Positions 58,899-64,000 of a stretch of DNA of 64,000 nt are shown here, piece after piece. Position 1 is the first letter of the stretch; every line of letters begins with the position of its first letter. The notes under the pieces are model-generated. The model was given only the letters and a program-made list of their open reading frames with translations. It did no database searches and had not been told where the DNA came from. The stretch is from Microbacterium terrisoli (GTDB taxonomy: Bacteria; Actinomycetota; Actinomycetes; Actinomycetales; Microbacteriaceae). Location of the stretch: the NCBI RefSeq assembly GCF_030866805.1, contig NZ_CP133019.1:1240001-1304000 (forward strand), read 5' to 3'. A program made the translations under genes and the position numbers.

Positions 58899-59785
58899 TG
58901 CCCGCCGACGACCCGTCGAACTACGTGCGTCACCGCGAGAAGGGCGCGCGCGACGTGTCCTACCCGCCGTCGCCTGCGGCTCTCGCGGTGCCGGTGTACG
59001 ACAACCACTGTCACCTGGAGATCGCCGACGGTGAGGGCGACGGACTGTCGCTGGACGAGCAGCTGGACCGTGCGGCGGCCGTCGGGATCGCCGGTGTCGT
59101 GCAGGCCGGGGGAGACATCTCGTCCAGCCGTTGGTCGGCGGATGCGGCATCCCGTCACCCGCGCGTGCTTGCGGCGGTCGCGATCCACCCGAACGAGGCG
59201 CCCGAGTACGCGGCGGCAGGCCGCCTCGATGAGGCCATCGCGGTGATCGACGAGCTGGCCGCGCAGCCGCGCGTGCGGGCGATCGGCGAAACCGGGCTCG
59301 ACTTCTTCCGCACCGGCCAGGAGGGGCGAGGTGCGCAGTTCGCCTCGTTCGAGGCGCACATCGCGCTCGCCAAGAAGCACGGCATCGCGATGCAGATCCA
59401 CGATCGCGATGCGCACGACGCGGTGCTGTCTGCCTTGGCGCAGCACGGAGCCCCCGATCGCACGGTGTTCCACTGCTTCTCGGGCGACGCCGCCATGGCG
59501 CGCGTGGCAGCCGAGCACGGCTACTACCTCTCGTTCGCCGGCAACATCACGTTCAAGAACGCCCAGAACCTGCGCGACGCGCTGGCGGTGGCGCCGCGCG
59601 ATCACATCCTGGTCGAGACCGACGCGCCGTTCCTGACGCCGGCGCCGTACCGCGGCCGTCCCAACGCCCCGTATCTCGTGCCGACGACGGTGCGGTTCAT
59701 GGCCGACGTGCTCGACGCGGACCTCGACGAGCTGTGCGCGCAGCTGGCCGCCAACACCATCGACGTCTACGGCTCGTTCGACTGA
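58898..59785 (+). CDS. tatD: TatD-family metal-dependent deoxyribonuclease
   Basis: 295 aa TIM barrel. VYDNHCHLEI (HxH metal site), GETGLDFFR (Glu), AMQIHDRDA (His), VFHCFSGDAAM (His) and ETDAPFLTPAPYRG (Asp). It has a 35-residue N-terminal extension before the barrel. The ATG overlaps the metG stop, as is usual in actinobacteria. Confidence 0.92.
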   Translation: MPADDPSNYVRHREKGARDVSYPPSPAALAVPVYDNHCHLEIADGEGDGLSLDEQLDRAAAVGIAGVVQAGGDISSSRWSADAASRHPRVLAAVAIHPNEAPEYAAAGRLDEAIAVIDELAAQPRVRAIGETGLDFFRTGQEGRGAQFASFEAHIALAKKHGIAMQIHDRDAHDAVLSALAQHGAPDRTVFHCFSGDAAMARVAAEHGYYLSFAGNITFKNAQNLRDALAVAPRDHILVETDAPFLTPAPYRGRPNAPYLVPTTVRFMADVLDADLDELCAQLAANTIDVYGSFD

Positions 59786-60099
59786 CCCGATCCTGCCGGA
59801 CCCGCGGTGTTCGCGCGTCGCATTCGCTCGTCGTGATCGGACCGCACGCGTTCGGGCGGGGCGCCGGCGTCTCAGCGGTCAGTTTCATCCGGTCCGCGGC
59901 ATCCCGACCCGTCGCAAGCGCCTGCTGAACGGAGCGCGCACGATTCGGCCGTCACTTTCTACCGCTGCGAATCGGGATGCCTCGTCACGAGTGACTGCTG
60001 AACCCGGGCTGACAACCGCACGGGGCACGCAGATGACCGTCTGGATGCTGCAGAACCCGTCATATGCGACGACTGAAGTTCGGCTTCGCTCATGGGCGG
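59786..60099. other. 314-bp gap after tatD, no recognisable gene
   Basis: In mycobacteria an rpfB gene lies between tatD and ksgA. Nothing like a resuscitation-promoting-factor domain is readable here in any frame. Short open frames (for example a plus-strand frame ending at 59928) resemble nothing I know. It lies at the 3' ends of tatD and the sugar porter, so it should hold terminators, but no stem followed by T's is obvious. Confidence 0.5.
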
Positions 60100-61560
60100 C
60101 TAGCCGGCCGCGGCCTTCGCCGGCCGGATGAACAGGGTCTCGGTCTGCTCGAGCTCCATGCCCTTGGTCTCGGGGATGCGCCACAGCACGAACAGGAACG
60201 ACAGCAGCGCGAACAGCGCGTACATGCCGTAGGTCAGCGGCAGTGACCACGACGACATCGCCGGGAAGCTGACGGTGATCAAGAAGTTCGCGGTCCACTG
60301 CGCGGCGGCGGCCACACCGAGGGCCTTGCCGCGGATGCGGCTGGGGAAGATCTCGCCCAGCAGCACCCACACCAACGGACCCCACGACGCCCCGAACCCG
60401 ACCACGAACAGGTTCGCCGCCACCAGGGCGATCGGTCCCCAGGGGGCGGGCAGGGTCACGGCACCGCCGGCACCGGTGACGCCGAACGCGAAGCACACGG
60501 CCATGGCACCCAGCGAGATCGTCATGACGACCGATCCGGTCAGCAGAATCGGCTTGCGCCCGACCCGGTCGACCAAGAAGATCGCGATCAGCGTCACGAG
60601 CACGTTGACGATCCCGGTGACCACACTGATGCCGAACGACGCGCTCTCGGCGAACCCGACCGACCGCCACAGCGTCGTCGAGTAGTAGAAGATGACGTTG
60701 ATCCCGACGAACTGCTGGAACACCGACAGGATGATGCCCACCCACACGATCGGCTGCAGGCCCAGGGCCTTGCCACGGATCGACACGCCGGCATTCGCCC
60801 GGTCGGCTTCGATCGCGTTGGTCAGCTCGGTCATCGTCTTGTCGAGATCGACCGGCGGCACCAGGCGCGAGAAGATCTCGCGCGCCTCGTGCGAGCGTCC
60901 CTTCGCGATCAAGTAGCGCGGAGATTCGGGGACCGTGAACGACAGGATGCCGTAGACGGCCGCCGGGATCACCCCGACGATGAACATCCAGCGCCAGGCG
61001 TCCATACCCAGCCACAGGGGACTGTTCGCGGTGCCCGCCGACCACTCCAGCACGGCGTCCGACAGCAGCGCCACGAAGATGCCGAAGGTGATCGCCAGCT
61101 GCTGCAGCGAGGCCAGTCCGCCGCGGATCTGCTTCGGTGCGATCTCGGCGATGTAGGCCGGGGCGACCACCGAGGCGATGCCGATGCCGAGGCCACCGAT
61201 CACGCGCCACAGGGCGAGGTCCCACACGGCGAAAGCGAGCCCGGAGCCCAACGAGCTGACGAAGAACATGATCGCGCCCAGGAACATGACCCGCAGACGT
61301 CCCCAGCGGTCTGCGAGGTTGCCGGCGATGATGGCGCCGGCCGCACACCCGAGCAGTGCGATCGCGACGACGAAGCCGGTCACGACCGAGTTCAGCGCGA
61401 AGTCGTGCTGAATCGAATCGACCGCCCCGTTGATGACCGATGAGTCGAATCCGAACAGGAAACCGCCCACTGCGGCGGCCACCGACAGGCCGATGGCGCG
61501 TCGCCCATACGGTCCGCGCAGACTGAATGCTCCCGTGGGCAGGTCCTGTGATGCGCTCAT
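60100..61560 (-). CDS. sugar-porter family MFS transporter
   Basis: 486 aa, 12 helices. Sugar porter marks: [20 protein letters not shown] (TM1), [51 protein letters not shown] (TM7, QQxxGIN), [13 protein letters not shown] and [14 protein letters not shown] (PETKG). A proton- or facilitator-type hexose/pentose carrier. It lies opposite to and between tatD and ksgA, interrupting the conserved block. Confidence 0.9.
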   Translation of the reverse strand: MSASQDLPTGAFSLRGPYGRRAIGLSVAAAVGGFLFGFDSSVINGAVDSIQHDFALNSVVTGFVVAIALLGCAAGAIIAGNLADRWGRLRVMFLGAIMFFVSSLGSGLAFAVWDLALWRVIGGLGIGIASVVAPAYIAEIAPKQIRGGLASLQQLAITFGIFVALLSDAVLEWSAGTANSPLWLGMDAWRWMFIVGVIPAAVYGILSFTVPESPRYLIAKGRSHEAREIFSRLVPPVDLDKTMTELTNAIEADRANAGVSIRGKALGLQPIVWVGIILSVFQQFVGINVIFYYSTTLWRSVGFAESASFGISVVTGIVNVLVTLIAIFLVDRVGRKPILLTGSVVMTISLGAMAVCFAFGVTGAGGAVTLPAPWGPIALVAANLFVVGFGASWGPLVWVLLGEIFPSRIRGKALGVAAAAQWTANFLITVSFPAMSSWSLPLTYGMYALFALLSFLFVLWRIPETKGMELEQTETLFIRPAKAAAG

Positions 61561-61663
61561 GGGGTCACCCTACTCACGCACGATCGTGTCCGCCGCGGCG
61601 CGGTCGGCACCCACACTCGACCGCGGCGCCGCGGCGGCCGGTACCGCCGGGCAGAATGGACAG

Positions 61664-62512
61664 ATGACCGTCACACTGCTCGGCGCTGCCGAGATCCGAG
61701 CGCTCGCCGCCGATCTCGAGGTCACTCCGACCAAGAAGCTCGGTCAGAACTTCGTCGTCGACGCGAACACCGTCCGCAGGATCGTCCAGACCGCGGCCGT
61801 GCAACCCGGCGAGTGCGTCGTCGAGGTGGGGCCGGGGCTCGGGTCGCTGACCCTCGCGCTCCTTCAGAGCGGAGCCTCGGTCACCGCCGTCGAGATCGAC
61901 CACCGCCTCGCCGCGCGGCTGCCCGAGACCGTGGCCGCGCACGGCGTGCCCGAAGGCGCGCTGACAGTGGTGGATGCCGATGCCCTGCGCGTGACGGAGC
62001 TGGCGGGCGATCCCACCGTCCTGGTGGCCAACCTGCCCTACAACGTCTCGGTGCCCGTGCTGCTGCACTTCCTCGAGACGTTCCCCCGCCTGCAGCGGGG
62101 CGTCGTGATGGTGCAGGCCGAGGTGGGGGAGCGCCTCGCGGCCCCGCCCGGGTCGAAGACCTATGGCTCGCCGAGCGTGAAGGCGGCCTGGTACGGTGCG
62201 TGGCGACTGGCCGGCACGGTGTCGCGGCAGGTCTTCTGGCCCGTGCCCAACGTCGACAGCGTGCTGGTGGCGTTCCAGCGTGACCGGCAGCCGCGCGGCG
62301 ACGAGGACGAGCGTCGGCGCACGTTTGCGATCGTGGACGCTGCGTTCGGCCAGCGCCGCAAGATGCTGCGCCAGGCGCTGTCGGGCGTGCTCGGAGGCTC
62401 GGCCGCCGCCGCGTCGTCCGTGCTCGAGCGCGCGGGGGTCGCCCCCACCGCGCGCGGCGAGCAGCTCACGATCGACGACTTCGTGGCGATCGCGCACCAC
62501 GCAGCCGACTAG
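61664..62512 (+). CDS. ksgA: 16S rRNA dimethyladenosine transferase
   Basis: 282 aa. [23 protein letters not shown] motif [20 protein letters not shown], acidic [10 protein letters not shown], and catalytic [15 protein letters not shown]. It dimethylates A1518/A1519 of 16S rRNA. CAGAAT ends 6 nt before ATG 61664. Upstream in-frame starts would run into the sugar-porter promoter region and are not used. Confidence 0.94.
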   Translation: MTVTLLGAAEIRALAADLEVTPTKKLGQNFVVDANTVRRIVQTAAVQPGECVVEVGPGLGSLTLALLQSGASVTAVEIDHRLAARLPETVAAHGVPEGALTVVDADALRVTELAGDPTVLVANLPYNVSVPVLLHFLETFPRLQRGVVMVQAEVGERLAAPPGSKTYGSPSVKAAWYGAWRLAGTVSRQVFWPVPNVDSVLVAFQRDRQPRGDEDERRRTFAIVDAAFGQRRKMLRQALSGVLGGSAAAASSVLERAGVAPTARGEQLTIDDFVAIAHHAAD

Positions 62513-62559
62513 GCGCGCATCGCGTCGCGCACGTGCACAGCGCTCGCTAGCCTGGACAC

Positions 62560-63627
62560 GTGACCGACGAGCCGCGCTTTCGCACCGACATCAACGACAT
62601 CCATCGCCCGTACACCGCCGCCGAGGGCCGCTATGACGCGCTGTCCTACCGGCAGGTGGGCGACTCGGGGCTCTACCTGCCGCCGATCTCCCTCGGCCTG
62701 TGGTGGAACTTCGGCGACAACTTTCCGTTCGACGACCAGCGTGCGCTGCTGCGGCACGCCTTCGACAGCGGCATCACGCACTTCGACCTGGCGAACAACT
62801 ACGGTCCGCCGTACGGCTCGGCCGAGACGAACTTCGGGCGGATGATGCGCGAAGATCTGCATCCCTACCGCGACGAGCTGATCATCTCGTCGAAGGCCGG
62901 GTGGGATATGTGGCCGGGACCGTACGGCGACCTGGGCAGTCGCAAGTACATCCTCGCCAGCGCCGAGCAGTCGCTCGCGCGCATGGGTCTGGACTATGTC
63001 GACATCTTCTATTCGCACCGCGTCGACCCGGTCACCCCGATCGAGGAGACCATCGGGGCGCTTGACACGCTGGTGCGGCAGGGCAAGACTCTGTACGTCG
63101 GCATCTCGTCGTACAGCGCCGAGCGCACGGCCGAGGCCAAGGCCGTGGCACGCAGCCTCGGCACCCCTCTGGTGATCCATCAGCCGGCGTATTCGATCCT
63201 GAACCGCTGGGTCGAGGACGGGCTGACCGGGGTGCTCGCGCAGGAGGGGATGGGTGCGATCGCCTTCACCCCGCTCGCGCAGGGCCTGCTCACCTCGAAG
63301 TATCTCGGCGACGGCACCGCCGAACGTGCGCAGCGCCGTTCCTCGTTGCCCGACGGACGGCTTTCGGACAAGGGTCTGGCGTCTTTGCGCGGACTGGATG
63401 CCGTCGCAAAGGAGCGCGGTCAGACTCTGGCCCAGATGGCGCTGCAGTGGGTGCTGCGCGACCGGGTCGTGGCATCCGCCCTCATCGGTGCGTCCCGGCC
63501 CGCCCAGCTCGACGAGAACCTCGGCGCGCTGTCCGGCCCCGCGTTCGATGAGGCCGAGATCGAGCAGATCGACAGGCTCAGCGACTCCATCGACGTCGAC
63601 CTCTGGGCGGTGTCGACGAAGCTGTGA
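62560..63627 (+). CDS. aldo/keto reductase, YghZ/Kv-beta-like (L-glyceraldehyde-3-phosphate reductase type)
   Basis: 355 aa. [40 protein letters not shown] (Asp, Tyr), [20 protein letters not shown] (Lys) and [15 protein letters not shown] (His); [20 protein letters not shown] is distinctive of the YghZ group. It should reduce L-glyceraldehyde 3-phosphate or methylglyoxal. TAGCCT (62548-62553) ends 6 nt before GTG 62560. It sits between ksgA and ispE, which are adjacent in other actinobacteria. Confidence 0.88.
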   Translation: MTDEPRFRTDINDIHRPYTAAEGRYDALSYRQVGDSGLYLPPISLGLWWNFGDNFPFDDQRALLRHAFDSGITHFDLANNYGPPYGSAETNFGRMMREDLHPYRDELIISSKAGWDMWPGPYGDLGSRKYILASAEQSLARMGLDYVDIFYSHRVDPVTPIEETIGALDTLVRQGKTLYVGISSYSAERTAEAKAVARSLGTPLVIHQPAYSILNRWVEDGLTGVLAQEGMGAIAFTPLAQGLLTSKYLGDGTAERAQRRSSLPDGRLSDKGLASLRGLDAVAKERGQTLAQMALQWVLRDRVVASALIGASRPAQLDENLGALSGPAFDEAEIEQIDRLSDSIDVDLWAVSTKL

Positions 63628-63629
63628 GC

Positions 63630-64000
63630 ATGGCATCGACCGTCGACCGGGTGCACGCACGCGCGCCCGGCAAGATCAACGTGTACTTCCGCGTCGGCGG
63701 CCTCGCCGACGACGGATACCACCCGGTCGCATCGGTGTATCAAGCGGTGTCGCTGTATGAGGATGTGTGGGCCACGCCCGCCGACGGTTTCACGCTCAGC
63801 GTGACCGGCAGCGTCGAGCTCGGTGCCGTCCCGCGCGACGACACGAACCTGGCGCTGCGCGCCGCGCGCCTGCTCGCCCGCGAGATCGGCATCGAGGACG
63901 GCGTGCACCTGCAGATCCACAAGACGGTGCCGGTGGCCGGAGGCATGGGCGGCGGGTCGGCGGACGCGGCAGCCGCATTGGTCGCCTGCGACGCGCTGTG
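63630..64000 (+). CDS. ispE: 4-diphosphocytidyl-2-C-methyl-D-erythritol kinase, N-terminal part
   Basis: About 123 codons before the window ends. [20 protein letters not shown] is the IspE start, [20 protein letters not shown] follows, and [17 protein letters not shown] is the GHMP-kinase ATP loop. Fourth step of the MEP isoprenoid pathway. ATG 63630 lies 2 nt after the reductase stop; GTG 63624, overlapping that stop, is an alternative. Confidence 0.93.
   Translation, partial: MASTVDRVHARAPGKINVYFRVGGLADDGYHPVASVYQAVSLYEDVWATPADGFTLSVTGSVELGAVPRDDTNLALRAARLLAREIGIEDGVHLQIHKTVPVAGGMGGGSADAAAALVACDAL

Noticed and set aside
59734..59928. rpfB remnant between tatD and the sugar porter
   Set aside because: Position fits the mycobacterial order, but no lysozyme-like or G5/DUF348 sequence is readable in any frame.

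Overview
The window is chromosomal DNA of a high-GC Gram-positive actinobacterium, most likely a Microbacterium-like member of the Microbacteriaceae. The basis is very high GC content, frequent GTG starts, zero-gap or overlapping genes, an actinobacterial pmt-rsmI-metG-tatD-ksgA-ispE block, class Ib nrdHIEF, a HAIR (HspR) box, a mycobacterial-type Pmt, and a short GAGCGAGCG-type repeat that I remember from Microbacteriaceae genomes. Species assignment is inference. No tRNA, rRNA, insertion sequence, prophage or CRISPR array was seen.

Layout. 0-3 kb: a cut-off MBL-fold hydrolase, LysR regulator, small hypothetical and MFS exporter. 3-7 kb: nrdHIEF behind a leader with DnaA-box-like and NrdR-box-like sites. 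7-10.4 kb: an animal-type short transketolase translationally coupled to an FAD reductase. 10.4-16 kb: small membrane protein, ctaB, acyl-CoA dehydrogenase, MarR, TDT transporter, membrane protein and VOC protein. 16-19 kb: a HAIR-controlled ClpC-like ATPase abutting a gutted SLC13 permease. 19-30 kb: LLM oxidoreductase, DHA2 exporter, DUF4921, NYN-OST-HTH protein, MetY, sulfurtransferase, quinone reductase and a DUF3311/SSS carboxylate permease pair. 30.5-35.1 kb: hrpA, carrying three in-frame copies of a dispersed repeat, then a 570-bp gene-free tract made of several different simple repeats. 35-41.7 kb: ArsR, aldo/keto reductase, DUF255 protein, KhtT/KhtU-like antiporter and Pmt. 41.7-64 kb: the conserved block rsmI ... 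metG-tatD ... ksgA ... ispE, interrupted by accessory genes.

The largest interruption (42.5-57.2 kb) is a carbohydrate-acid island. It encodes a predicted complete non-phosphorylative L-fucose (or closely related 6-deoxyhexose) pathway: an ABC uptake system without its own ATPase, mutarotase, aldose dehydrogenase, lactonase, fuconate dehydratase, keto-deoxy-acid dehydrogenase (SDR) and diketo acid hydrolase (FAH), predicted to yield pyruvate and lactate. Inside it is an unexplained operon: CoA transferase, a solute-binding-protein homologue with no signal peptide, and a MaoC hydratase.

Four copies of a palindrome (AnACATCnGATGTnT), one at each main promoter and one in front of the island's own FadR-type gntR gene, suggest one regulon. 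Two identical CAAACGTTTG boxes suggest that a LacI-type regulator adds a second layer. Many genes in the window have a TAnnnT hexamer 6-7 nt before the start codon and probably make leaderless mRNAs. The clearest case is the pmt/rsmI pair, whose two -10 elements overlap in a single 10-bp sequence.
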